Below are positions 45,101 through 59,745 of a stretch of DNA of 64,000 nt, piece by piece. A program made the translations under genes and the position numbers. This DNA is from Microglena sp. YARC (taxonomy: Eukaryota; Chlorophyta; Chlorophyceae; Chlamydomonadales; Chlamydomonadaceae): the NCBI GenBank assembly GCA_022414725.1, contig CM039463.1:38851369-38915368 (forward strand). The letters are read 5' to 3'. Position 1 is the first letter of the stretch; each line of letters opens with the position of its first letter. The notes under the pieces are model-generated. The model did not search any database and had not been told where the DNA came from. It saw only the letters and a list, made by a program, of their open reading frames with translations.

Positions 45101-48100
45101 GAGGCTATTAATGGTGGCATTACATTTTGTAAGCATGGCCTCACAGTCAGCCTTCTCCACCACCTTCAACTGCAAATGTACAGCAATGCTGGATTCTGTA
45201 AAGATCTATCAAACCAAGTAGAGCGTATAACAATAATGGGTCTGATATATTAAGGGGAGAGATGTATGGCTGGTGGGGAGAGGGGGTGGCATTACATTGT
45301 ATTATCATGGCCTCGTAGTCAGCCTTCTGCATCACCTTCAACAAATGGGTCTGATATATTAAGGGGAGAGATGTGTGGCTGCCGGGGAGAGGGGGTGGGC
45401 ATTACATTTTATAAGCATGGTCTCGCAGTCAGCCTTCTCCATCACCTTCAACTATAGTCAACAGACACGGCGATGCTGGGAGCTGTAAATATCTATGGAT
45501 GCAAGCACGTTCAAATTGTTACAGTCCAAGGGTAGCCAAATAGACTCAAGGAACTTGCCCAACCTTCAAACCAGGAAAGGCACTGGTGAACTGAACCTGG
45601 GGAGAGGGGGTGGCATTACATTGTATTATCATGGCCTCCTAGTCAGCCTTCTGCATCACCTTCAACTGCTAAGGCACCGCAATGCTGGAGTCTGTAAAGA
45701 TATGGTAATGCTTGAGTATGTAAAGATTTACCAGCTGCAGTTAACGTTTTTAAACAATTTCAGCAGCCAATACATTGTAATGCTTGGGCCCGTAAAGATG
45801 TATGAACTGCAGTGGAGGTAATTAATCAAATTGGGTCTAATATATGAAGGGGAGAGGTGTGCGGCTGGAAGGGAGAGGTGGCATAACATTTCATAAGCAG
45901 GCCTTGCAGTCAACCTTCTCCAGCACCTTCAGCTGCTAAGGCGGGGCCATGCTGGGTTCTATAAAGATATATCAACTGCAGTCAAGCTTATTTCAAAATT
46001 GGCTCTGATATATAAAGGGGAGAGATGTGTGGCTGCTGGGAAGAGGGGGTGGCATTACATTCTATAGGCATGGTCTCGCAGTCAGCCTTCTCCATCACTT
46101 TCAACTCTAGACACGGCGATGCTGGGGCCTGTAAATATATAATCATGCCTGCATGCACCTATGAATTGTTACAGTCCAGGGGTAGCCAAATAGGCTAAAG
46201 GGACTTGCCCAACCTTCAAAACAGGAAAGGCAGTTCAAAAAACAAGCACAGGTGAACTGAACCCCGACAAATTGTGAACGACATGGGCCCAATGTTCTAT
46301 TCGTGGGGGGGGTCTATCTGGGGGTCTATTCTCACCCCACCCCACCCACTACCCCCACCATCCCCCCCCCCCCACCACTACCCACACCCTCACCCCACCC
46401 CACTACCCACCACCAACCCACCACCCACGATGCACAAGCTCATCCTACCACCACCTACTACCCACCCCTCATCCACTATCCACCACGATATTTGCGCTAT
46501 GCCCCGTCTTCCATCTGTATTCCCTATCGTTATCCGCCTCCACAAGGTAAAACAAACTGTATGCATGCATTAAGCGTTGATTCATAAACAGTGCTTACCT
46601 TCATCACTTCGGGGAACTTGTCAGCAATGTGCTTTGCAGAGTCGGCAATGTGGGTGGGTGTGCAAACATTAGGGGGGGCCTCCACAAGGTACCTTCAAGG
46701 TTGAGGGAGAAATGGAGGGTTAGATACAGATGATCGTGGAACAGCCATGTGGGTGGGTGTGCAAACATTAGGGGGGGCCTCCACAAGGTACCTTCAAGGT
46801 CGAGGGAGAAATGGAGGGTTAGATACAGATGATCGTGGAACAGCCATGTGGGTGGGTGTGCAAACATTAGGGGGGGCCTCCACAAGGTACCTTCAAGGTC
46901 GAGGGAGAAATGGAGGGTTAGATACAGATGATCGTGGAACAGCCATGTGGGTGGGTGTGCAAACATTAGGGGGGGCCTCCACAAGGTACCTTCAAGGTCG
47001 AGGGAGAAATGGAGGGTTAAATACAGATGATAGTGGAACAGCCATGTGGGTGGGCGTACAAACATTAGGGGGGGCCTCCACAAGGTACCTTCAAGGTCGA
47101 GGGAGAAATGGAGGGTTAGATACAGATGATTGTGGAACAGCCATGTGGGTGGGTGTGCAAACATTAGGGGGGGCCTCCACAAGGTACCTTCAAGGTCGAG
47201 GGAGAAATGGAGGGTTAGATACAGATGATAGTGGAACAGCAATGTGGGTGGGCGTACAAACATTAGGGGGGGCCTCCACAAGGTACCTTCAAGGTCGAGG
47301 GAGTGTAGGAGGGTTGGATAAACATGATACTGGGTTAGTAGGGAACACAGGGTAGGATAGTAGGATAGCAATGTGGGTGGGTGTGCAAATATTCGGGGGG
47401 TTAGATAAACATGATAGTGGGTTAGTAGGGAACACAGGGTAGGATAGTAGGATAGCAATGTGGGTGGGTGTGCAAATATTCGGGGGGTTAGATAAACATG
47501 ATACTGGGTTAGTAGGGAACACAGGGTAGGATAGTAGGATAGCAATGTGGGTGGGTGTGCAAATATTCGGGGGGTTAGATAAACATGATAGTGGGTTAGT
47601 AGGGAACACAGGGTAGGATAGTAGGATAGCAATGTGGGTGGGTGTGCAAATATTCGGGGGGTTAGATAAACATAATAGTGGGATAGTAGGATAGTAGGGA
47701 AACATGGTAGGACAGTGGAACAGCAATGTGGGTGGGTGTGCAAACATTAGAAGGGCCTCCGCAAGGTATCTCCAAGGTCATGGGAGTGTAGGAGGGTTAG
47801 ATAAGCATGATAGTGGGGTACACCTGGTACATGGTAGGACAGTGGAACAGCAATGTGGGTGGGCGTGCTCTTGCTTTGGTGGCTAATATCAAATTAGTTA
47901 AATCATTTCAGTGATATGACAAACCTTGTGAGGTTGGTGCCGCTGGCAATGGCTCTTGCCATGGTGACTAATATCAAACTAGTAATATCATACTGGTAAT
48001 ATGACTAACCTTGTGATGTTGGAGCCGCTGGCAATGGCTCCTGCCTAGGTGACTCATATCTCATTAGTAATATCGTATTAGTAATATGACTAACCTTGTG

Positions 48101-51100
48101 AGGTTGGTGCCGCTGGCAATGGCTCCTGCCTTGGTGACGGCAGCAGTAGCATCAGCCTCAGCCATACCCTGGGAGATTGGACATAAATAAGTCAGGACAC
48201 CGTACGCAGTCAGTCAGTCAGTCAGTCAGTCAGTCAGCACACCATACACAGCCATGACATAAATGAATAAATGAATGAATAAGATAAACAAGAAAGGCCA
48301 CAGCCATACCCTGAGGGGTTGGACAGAAATACGCCAGGAACACTGTACACAGTCATGACATCAAATAAATTAATAAATCAATTGATACAATCTTAAAATA
48401 AAATAAAAAAACCGAGGGGTTGGGCAGAAATTAGTCAGGACACCGTACACAGATGACAGGTACACCGTACACAGTCATGACATCAAATGAAAACATAAAA
48501 AAACAGGACACCGTACACAGTCAGTCAGTCAGTCAGTCTGTAAGCACACCATAAACAGCCATGACATCTAATGAATGAATGAATGAATGAATGAATGAAT
48601 GAATGAATGAATGGATGAATGAAAGAATGGATGGATGAATGAATGGATGGACGGATGAATGAATGGATGGATGGATGGATGAATGAATGGATGGATGAAT
48701 GAATGAATGGATGAATAGATGAATGGATGAATGGATGAATGGATGAATGAATGAATGAATGGATGAATGAATGGATGAATGAATGGATGGATGGATGAAT
48801 GAATGGATGGATGGATGGATGGATGGATGAATGGATGAATGAATAGATGGATGAATGGATGAATGGATGAATGGATGAATGAATGAATGAATGAATGAAT
48901 GGATGAATGGATGAATGAATGAATGAATGAATGAATGAATGAATGATATAAACAAGAAAAGCCACAGCCATACCCCAAGGGGTTTGGCAGAAATAGGTCA
49001 AGAACACCGTACACCGTCATGACATCAGGTAAATAAATAAATGAATAAATCATACAAAAAATGCCCAACTATACCCTGAGATTTTGGACATAAATAAGTC
49101 ATGAACACTGTGCACAGTCTTGACATCAAATAAATACATAAATAATCCATGTAAATAAAGAAGGCCCAGCCATTCCCTGAGAGAATGGACAGAAATACAT
49201 CAGTAAACACCATACACAGTTCTGACACCAAATAGATATGTAAATAAATAATATAAAAAAGGTTCAGACCTACCCGGAGATGTTGGACAGATATACGTCA
49301 GGAACAGACACACTCATGACATCAAATGCAAATTTATAAATAAATAATACAAACAAAAAAGGCCCAACCATACCCTGAAAAGTTGGACAGAAATAAGTCA
49401 GGAACACTGTACACAGGCAGTCAGTAAGCCAGTCAGTCAGCACACCATACACAGCCACGACATGAAATGACTGAATCACTGAATGAATAATATAAACAAG
49501 AAAAGCCTCAGCCATACCCTGAGAGGCTGGACATAAGTACCTCAGGAACATCGTACACAGTCATAACACAAAATAAATAAATTAACAAAATAACAAATTA
49601 AACAAAAATACAATATTCAAAAAACGCCACAGCCATGCCCTGAGGGGTTGGACTGAAATATGTCAGGAACACCGTACACAGTCATGACATCAAAAAATAC
49701 ATAAATAAATCATACAAACAAAAAAGGCTCAGCCATAACCTGTAAGGTTGGACAGAAATACGTCAGGAACACCGTACACAGTCAGTCAGTCAGCACACCG
49801 TACACAGCCATGACATAAAATGAATACATGAATAATATAAACAAAAAAGGCCCAGCCATACCCTGAGATTTTGGACAGAAATACGACAGGGACACCTTAC
49901 ACAGTCATGACACCAAATAAATAAATATGTGATATACACAAAAAAGGCTCAGCCATACCCTGAGAGGTTGAACAGAAAGATGACAGCAACACCGTACACT
50001 GTCATGACACCAAATAAATAAATTAACAAATAAAAATACAATCTAAAAAAAAAAAAAAAAAATAATATAACAAAAAAGCCTCAGCCATACCCTGAGAGGT
50101 TGAACAGAAAGGTGACAAGTACATCTTCATGGAATCAAATCAATACATAGATAAATGTGTTGTCAAATAAATAAATACAAGTTATAAAATCAAAGTCGTA
50201 GAAGTAAATAAAGTTACAACATACATACATACACGCTTATCATCAACTTACCGGCAACAAGATGTTGATAGCTGCCAGTTGTCACCATCAAATCAACTGG
50301 TCAAATCATCATCAACTGGTCAAATCATCATCAACTGGTCAAATCATCATCAACTGGTCAAATCATCATCAACTGGTCAAATATGATCATCATCAACTCA
50401 CCGGCAACAAGATGTTGATAGCCGCCAGTTGGGAAGCAGTGGGGCTCTTCTTGGACTTGTGCACGTTACTCTCGTAGCCTCCCAGCAGAGCTCCTGTGTG
50501 TATGTACGTTGAGTGGGATTAACAATATTTACTGATGTTTTATCATTTTAATGTCTGTAGAGAGGGTTGAACGGAGAGCAGGGTGGGATGGTTGACCACG
50601 TTGCTCTCGTAGCCTCCCAGCAGAGCTCCTGCGTGTATGTACGTTGGGTGGGATTACCAGTGTTGACTGATGTTTGACCATTTAAACGTCTGTAGAGAGG
50701 GTTGACCATGTTGCTCCCGTAGCCTCCCAGCAGAGCTCCTGTGTGTATGTGTGTTGAGTGGGATTACCAGTGTTTACTGATGTTTGACCATTAAATGTCT
50801 GTAGAGAGGGCTGAACAGAGGGCAGGGTGAGAGGGTTGACCACGTTGCTCTTACAGCCTCTTGACAGAGCTCCTGTGTGTATGTGTGCTAAGTGGGTTTA
50901 ACAGAGAGCAGGGTGAGGGGGTTGAATACACAAATACCCCCCCCACTCAAATACCCCCCCCCCCCCCCCCACACACACACCACCACTCTCTCACACCCAC
51001 CCACCCACTCACTGAAATACTCCCACACATGAACACACTCACATACACACCCATCACCCAACCACCAACAGTTATTATCCCATCCCATCCCACTTCACCC

Positions 51101-54100
51101 AAACCACCGGAAGCAACTTGATTGACGAGAGTGGAAGCGTCAGCAGTGAGAGCATCCATAAAACCCGCCATCAACCCCCACTCTCTCACACCCACCCACC
51201 CCCCTCAAATACTACCAGACACAAACGCACTCACATACCCACCCATCACCCAACCACCAACAGCTATAGTCCCATTCCATCACACTTCACCCAACCCACC
51301 GGATGCAACTTGAGTGACGAGAGTGGAGGCGTCAGCAGTGGGGGCATCCAGAAAGCCGATGGCAACTGACTTGGCCTTGTTGGCCTTGGCCAGGGAGGCA
51401 ACAGAGCTACCCAAGGCCTACAACACAAAAGGTTACAGGGGTAAGTATATGTTAGTATATGTGTATAATACATAAGGAGGTGGGGTAACAATTATGTTGG
51501 CAAGTTCAAAAAGCCGACGGCAATTGACTTGGCCTTGTTGGCCTTGGCCAGGGAGGTCAAAGAGCTGCCACAAGCCTGTAACAAAAAGGTGTGTGTGCGT
51601 GGTGTGTGTGTGTGGTGTGTGTGTGGGGTGGGGGTGGGGGGGCAAGTATATGTTAGCATGCTCAAAAAGCAGGTGAGGCAGCAATTATGTTGGCATGTTA
51701 AAAAAGCTGATGGTAATTGACTTGGCCTTGTCGGCCTTGGCCAGGGAGGTCAAAGAGCTGCCACGAGCCTACAACACAAAAGGATGTGTGTGTGTGTGTG
51801 GTGGTGGTGGTGGTGGGTAAGTATATGTTAGCATGCTCAAAAAGCAGGTGAGGCAGCAATTATGTTGGCATGTTAAAAAAGCTGATGGTAATTGACTTGG
51901 CCTTGTCGGCCTTGGCCAGGGAGGTCGAAGAGCTTCCACGAGCCTACAACACAAAAGGATGTGTGTGTGTGTGTGGTGGTGGTGGTGGTGGTGGGTAAGT
52001 ATATGTTAGCATTTTCAAAAAGCAGGTGAGGCAGCAATTATGTTGGCAAGTTCAAAAAGACGGCGGCAACTTGACTTGGCCTTGTCCGCCTTGGCCAGGG
52101 AGGTCAAAGAGCTGCCACGAGCCTACAACACAAAAGGATGTGTGTGTGTGTGGTGGTGGGTAAGTATATGTTAGCATGTTCAAAAAGCAGGTGAGGCAGC
52201 AATTATGTTGGCATGTTCAAAAAGCTGATGGTAATTGACTTGGCCTTGTCCGCCTTGGCCAGGGAGGTCAAAGAGCTGCCACGAGCCTACAACACAAAAG
52301 GATGTGTGTGTGTGTGGTGGTGGTGGGTAAGTATATGTTAGCATGTTTAAAAAGCAGGTGAGGCAGCAATTATGTTGGCATGTTCAAAAATATGATGGTA
52401 ATTGACTTGGCCTTGTCGGCCTTGACCAGGGAGGTCAAAGAGCTGCTGAGAGCCTTTAACACAACAGCAGGCAGAGGCAGCACTGCTGGTGGCTTGTTTT
52501 GTTGCTGGCATGTTGCTGGCATGTTTTGTTGCTGTCATGTTGCTGTCATGTTTTGTTGCTGGCATGTACCTGGCATGTTTTGTTGCTGGCATGTTGCTGT
52601 CATGTTGCTGTCATGTTTTGTTGCTGGCATGTACCTGGCATGTTTTGTTGCTGGCATGTTACTGGCATGTTTTGCTGGTGGCAGGTAGCTGTCATGTTTT
52701 GTTGCTGGCATGTTGCTGTCATTTTTTGTTGCTGGCATGTTCCTGGCATGTTTTGTAACTGGCATGTTGCTGTCATATTTTGTTGCTGGCAGGTAGCTGT
52801 CATGTTTAGTTGGTGGCATGTTGCTTGCATGTTTTGTTGCTGGCATTTTGCTAGCATGTTATGTTGCTGGCAGGTAGCTGGCATGTTTTGTTGCTGGAAT
52901 GTTTCTGGCATGCTGCTGGCATGTTTTGTTTCTGGCATGTTGCTGGCATGTTTTGTTGGTAGCATGTTTTGTTGCTGGCATGCAGCTGACATGTTGGTGG
53001 CAAGTTTTCTTGGTGGCATGTTGCTGGCATGTGTTTTTCTGGCATGTTCGACACAAATTTGTTTCATTACCTATTACAAGATGTGTCAGGCTTTGCATTG
53101 GTTGTCGGTCGGACGGACAACGGCGTGACACTGGGGGCTCTGCCCAAAACAACTCAAGATGATGATCACCTGCCAAGCACTGGGACCCCCCGCGGCAGCT
53201 GCGCCCGTGTTCTTGCCTAGTAAGGGGTACCTAGAGCCCAACCTTGAAAGACACTAAATCCCTGATCGCTACCAGAAGACCCCTTTTCTGAAAACAAAAA
53301 ACTCGCTTACAAAACCTCCTTTCAAAAAACCCTTTCGAAAAGAAAAATATACCTTCTTTCAAAACGTAAGACAACTTAAGATGATGATCACCTGCCAAGC
53401 ACTGGGACCCCACACGGCACCCGCACCTGTGTTCTTGCCTAGTTAGGTTTTTTTTTCTGCTGCCAGTAGCAATCTCTACCTGGGCCCCCATGTTGGCCAA
53501 ACCTTCCGCTACCCTGAGACTCCCCCCCCCCCACACACCTGACCCCCCACCCCCACACACACACACACCCTAAACCTGAGATGATCACCTGCCAAGCACT
53601 GGGACTCCACTAGGCAACTGCACCCGTGTTCTTGCCTAGTAAGGGGTACATAGAACCCAACCTTGAAAGACACCAAATCCATGACCTCTACTAGAAGACC
53701 CGCTTTTGAAACGAATACAAACTCCCTCCCAAACCCCCCTTTCAAAGAAATATTTCGAAACAGAAAAAAACCTCCTTTCGGAACAAAAAACAACTCAAGA
53801 TGATGATCACCTGCCAAGCACTGGGACCCCACTCGGCAGCTGCGCCTGTGTTCTTGCCTAGTAAAGGTTACCTAGAGCCCAACCTTGAAAGACACCAAAT
53901 CTCCCATTGCTACCAGAAGAACCTCTTTCTGAAAAGAAAACAAACCCCGAGATGAGCACCTGCCAAGCACTGGGACCCCACTTGGCAACCGCACCCGTGT
54001 TCTTGCCTAGAAAGGGTACCTAGAGCCAAACCTTGAAAGACACTAAATCCCTAATCGCTACCAGAAGATCCCTTTTCTGAAAATAATAACTCAGTTACAA

Positions 54101-54940
54101 AACACCCTTTCAAAACACACTTTTGAAACAATAAAATACCTCCTTTCAAAACGTGAAACAACTCAAGATGATGATCACCTGCCAAGCACTGGGACCCCAC
54201 TCGGCAACTGCCCCCGTGTTCTTGCCTAGACAAAGTTTTTTTCCGTTACCAGTAGGGACTGCTACCTGGGAACCACATTTCGGCGAAACCTTCCGCTACC
54301 CTGAGACTCCCCAGCCCCCCCCCACCCCCACACCCCCCCACCACCACCACCACACACACACCCTAAACCCAACATGATCACCTGCCACGCACTGGTGCCG
54401 CACTTAGCAACTGCACCCGTGGTCTAGCCCATTAAGGGGTTACTAGAGCCCAACCTTGAAAGACACTAAATCCCTGATCGCCACCAGAAGAACCCATTTT
54501 TGAAATGAAAACAAACCCCGAGATGATCACCTGCCAAGCACTGGGACCCCACTCAGCAGCTGCGCCCGTGCTCTTGCCAAGGCCAGAGGTTTCTAATGCT
54601 ATCAGTAGAGATTGCTACCCCGGAACCTGTTTTGGCCAAACTTTCCGCTACCCTGAGACCCCCCCCCCCCCCCCCCCCCCCCCCCCATACACACACACCC
54701 CAAACCCGAGACGATCACCTGCCAAGCACTAGGACCCCACTCGGCAGCTGCGCCTGTGCTCTTGCCTAGGCCAGCCAGGGAAACGTACTTTGCCTTGGCA
54801 CCTGGGGCAGATCCCACACGAACCACCCGGGACTGGGAGCCCTGTGAGAGAACATGAAAGTGTGTGTTAGTGTGTTTGTGTGGGGGAGGGGTGTGTGTGT
54901 GGGGGGGGGGGGGAGGTCTGCTATCTGGTTATCTGTGTGG

Positions 54941-55006
<66 letters not shown>

Positions 55007-56644
55007 GTGTGCGTGTGTGATTGTGTGTGTGAGTGTTTGTGTGTGTGTGTGAGCGTTTGTGTGTGCGAGTGTTTGTGTGTGTGTGAGAGTGTGTGTACAT
55101 CACATATTTCACATTCGTGGGGTGTTCTCTTTTCCAAACACCTACTTAACACACCAATATCTCACGGCATACTTCGAATCAAGCCACCACCACCACCGTC
55201 ACCACCACTACTGACACCGCCACCACCATCAACACCAACGCCGTCACCGCCACCACTGCCATCAACACCACCAGCACCACTGTCACCACCACCATCTCCA
55301 ACACCATAACACCAACGCCGTCACCGCCACCTCTGCCATCAACACCACCGTCACCACCACCATCTCCAACACCATCAACACCAACACCGTCACCGCCACC
55401 ACTGCCATCAACACTACCAGCACCACCGACACCATCACCACCGCCACCATCAACACCAACGCTGTCATCGCCACCACCACCATCAATACCACCACCACAA
55501 CCATCAACGCCATCATCATCTCCACCATCAACACCACCACCACCATTATCAACGCCACCACCATCAACACCAATGCCGTCACCACCACTACCACCATCAC
55601 CATCAACACCAATGCCGTAACCACCACTACCACCATCACCATCTCCACCACCAACACCGCCACCACCACCATCAACACCAATGCCGTCACCACCACCACC
55701 ATCAACCCCCATCGCCACCACCACCACCATCAACACCAATGCCGTCACCACCACTACCACCATCACCATCAATACCAATGCCGTGACCACCACTACCACC
55801 ATCACCATCTCCACCATCAATACCGCCACCACCACCATCATCAGCGCCACCTCCATCAACACCAATGCCGTCACCACCCCCATCAACACCCCCACCACCA
55901 TCAACACCAATGCCATCACCACCACCATCATCAACACCACCTCCACCATCACCACTATTACCACCACCACCAGTGACTCCACCACAGCCACCACCACCAC
56001 CACCACCATTTCCCACCTGCTTTCCCTCAAAGCCACCAGCATCAATGATATCAGAGAGAGCACTGCAGAACTCGGCAACCAAGGCCTGCAAAGCCACCAC
56101 CACCACCATCATCACCACCCTTACCACCATCATCAACGCCACCAACACTACCACCACCATTTCCCACCTGCTTTCCCTCAAAGCCACCAGCATCAATGAT
56201 ATCAGAGAGAGCACTGCAGAACTCGGCAACCAAGACCTGCAAAGCCACCACCACCACCATCATCACCATCATCACCACCCTTACCACCATCATCAACGCC
56301 ACCAACACTACCACCACCATTTCCCACCTGCTTTCCCTCAAAGCCACCAGCATCAATGATATCAGAGAGAGCACTGCAGAACTCAGCAACCAAGGCCTGC
56401 AAAGCCACCACCACCACCACCACCATCATCACCACCACCCTTACCACCCTTACCACCACCACCACCACCATTTCCCACCTGCTTTCCCTCAAATCCACCA
56501 GCACCGATGATATCAGAGAGAGCACTGCCAAAATCCTTGTCCAGGGCATGGAGAGCATCGCTTTTCATGCTTGTCACCTCATCTGTAGGTTGGTTGGTGG
56601 GTTTGGGTGGGTGGGTGGGTGGTGGTGGTGGTGATGATAGTGGT

Positions 56645-56732
<88 letters not shown>

Positions 56733-56789
56733 GGGGGGGGGCTCCATGCTAGTCACCTCATCTGTAGGTTGGTGGGTAGGTGAGTAGGT

Positions 56790-56822
<33 letters not shown>

Positions 56823-56992
56823 GGGGGGGGAAGGGGGGTCTCCATGCTAGTCACCTCATCTGTAGGTTGGTAGGTAGGTGAGTAGGTGAGTAGGTGAGTA
56901 GGTGAGTGTGTGTGTGTGGGGGGGGGGGGGGGGGGGGGCTCCATGCTAGTCACCTCATCTGTAGGTTGGTGGGTAGGTGAGTAGGTGAATAG

Positions 56993-57033
<41 letters not shown>

Positions 57034-57296
57034 GGGGGGGCTCCATGCTAGTCACCTCATCTGTAGGTTGGTGGGTAGGTGAGTAGGTGAGTAGGTGAGT
57101 GTGTGTGTGGTGTGGGGTGGGGTGGGGTGTGTGTGTGTGGGGGGGCTCCATGCTAGTCACCTCATCTGTAGGTTGGTGGGTAGGTGAGTAGGTGAGTAGG
57201 TGAGTGTGTGTGTGTGTGTGTGTGGGGGGGGGGGGGCTTCATGCTAGTCACCTCATCTGTAGGTTGGTGGGTAGGTGAGTAGGTGAGTAGGTGAGT

Positions 57297-57327
<31 letters not shown>

Positions 57328-57411
57328 GGGGGGGGGGCTCCATGCTTGTCACTTCATCTGTAGGTTGGTGTGAGGGTAGGTGAGTAGGTGAGTAGGTGAG
57401 TAGGTGAATAG

Positions 57412-57450
<39 letters not shown>

Positions 57451-57694
57451 GGGGGGGGGGGGCTCCATGCTAGTCACCTCATCTGTAGGTTGGTGGGTAG
57501 GTGAGTAGGTGAGTGTGTGTGTGTGTGTGTGGTGGTGGTGGTGGTGGTGGTGGTGGGGGCTCCATGCATGCACCTTATCTGTAGGTTGATGTGAGGGTAG
57601 GTGAGTAGGTGAGTGTGTGTGTGCGGGGGGGGGGGGGGAGGGCTCCATGCTTGTCACCTCATCTGTAGGTTGGTGGGTAGGTGAGTAGGTGAGT

Positions 57695-57725
<31 letters not shown>

Positions 57726-57808
57726 GGGGGGGAGGGGGGTCTCCACGCTAGTCACCTCATCTGTAGGTTGGTAGGTAGGTGAGTAGGTGAGTAGGTGAGT
57801 AGGTGAGT

Positions 57809-57839
<31 letters not shown>

Positions 57840-57894
57840 GCTCCATGCTAGTCACCTCATCTGTAGGTTGGTGGGTAGGTGAGTAGGTGAATAG

Positions 57895-57937
<43 letters not shown>

Positions 57938-58107
57938 GGGGGGGGGCTCCATGCTAGTCACCTCATCTGTAGGTTGGTGGGTAGGTGAGTAGGTGAGTAG
58001 GTGAGTGTGTGTGTGGTGTGGTGTGGTGTGGGGTGTGTGTGTGTGTGTGGGCTCCATGCTAGTCACCTCATCTGTAGGTTGGTGGGTAGGTGAGTAGGTG
58101 AGTAGGT

Positions 58108-58140
<33 letters not shown>

Positions 58141-58198
58141 GGGGCTTCATGCTAGTCACCTCATCTGTAGGTTGGTGGGTAGGTGAGTAGGTGAGTAG

Positions 58199-58229
<31 letters not shown>

Positions 58230-58316
58230 GGGGGGGGGGGGGCTCCATGCTTGTCACTTCATCTGTAGGTTGGTGTGAGGGTAGGTGAGTAGGTGAGTAG
58301 GTGAGTAGGTGAATAG

Positions 58317-58359
<43 letters not shown>

Positions 58360-58526
58360 GGGGGGCTCCATGCTAGTCACCTCATCTGTAGGTTGGTGGG
58401 TAGGTGAGTAGGTGAGTGTGTGTGTGTGTGTGTGGTGGTGGTGGTGGTGGGGGTGGTGGGGGCTCCATGCATGCACCTTATCTGTAGGTTGATGTGAGGG
58501 TAGGTGAGTAGGTGAGTGTGTGTGTG

Positions 58527-58572
<46 letters not shown>

Positions 58573-58739
58573 GGGCTCCATGCTTGTCACCTCATCTGTA
58601 GGTTGGTGTGAGGGTAGGTGAGTAGGTGAGTGTGTGTGTGTGTGTGTGTGTGTGGTGTGGTGTGGTGGTGGGGGGGGGGCTCCATGCTTGTCACCTCATC
58701 TGTAGGTTGGTGTGAGGGTAGGTGAGTAGGTGAGTGTGT

Positions 58740-58778
<39 letters not shown>

Positions 58779-59696
58779 GGGGGGGGGGGGCTCCATGCTT
58801 GCCACCTCATCTGTAGGTTGGTGTGTGGGTAGGTGAGTAGGTGAGTGTGGGTGTGTGTGTGTGGGGGGGGGCTCCATGCTTGTCACCTCATCTGTAGGTT
58901 GGTGTGTGGGTAGGTGAATAGGTGAATAGGTGAGTGTGGGTGTGTGTGGGGGGGGCAAGTGCCTCCCACAGAATGCTCCGCATCCCCATACTGATAACCT
59001 GACTCATTCTCAGTCATGAAGTCCTCCTCATACGCTCCTACCACCAACAGGTCTCCCTCCCAATCCTGCACCTTGCTTCCGGCAACACTCACAGTTGGCA
59101 GGGAAGATTCAAAGGCCTGGAGGAAAGGAAATAAATAGGGGAAATAGGGTAAATAAATAGAGAACATAGGGTAAATGGGGTGAATCCGATGCTCCAGCCA
59201 CCAATAGGTCTCCCCCCCCACACACAATCCTGCACCTTGCTTCCGGCAACACTCACAGTTGGCAGGGAAGATTCAAAGGCCTGGAGGAAAGGAAATGCAT
59301 AGGGGAAATAGGGCAAGTAAATAGAGAACATAGGGTAAATGGGGTGAATCCAATGCCCCAGACACCAACAGGTCTCCCCCCCCACACACACTCCTGCACC
59401 TTGCTTCCGGCAACACTAACAGTTGGCAAGGAAGATTTAAAGGCCTGGAGGAAAGGAAATAAATAGGGTAAATAGGGTAAATAAATAGGGTAAATGAGGT
59501 AAATATAATGCTCCAGCCACAAACAGGTCTACCCCCAACTCCTTTACCTTGCTTCCGGCTACACGAACAGTTGGCAGGGAATAAGCGAAGGCCTGGCGTA
59601 AAGGACATAAATAGGGTAGGGGTTCAAAGGCCTAGCGTCAAGGAAATAAATAGGGAACATGGGGTAAATCCAATGCTCCAACCACCGAGAGGTCAC

Positions 59697-59745
<49 letters not shown>

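Noticed and set aside
46604..47743. 379-codon frame on the minus strand as a repeat protein
   Set aside because: It runs through array units and out of frame with the aminopeptidase exon it overlaps; it stays open only because the unit lengths are multiples of three.
48525..49068. Ile/His/Ser-rich frames
   Set aside because: All three frames of the GAAT/GGAT microsatellite are open; none is coding.
52499..53128. Cys/Trp/His-rich protein
   Set aside because: Translation of the TGTTGCTGGCATG minisatellite.
55179..56078. 299-codon Val/Gly-rich frame
   Set aside because: ACC-rich low-complexity intron sequence.
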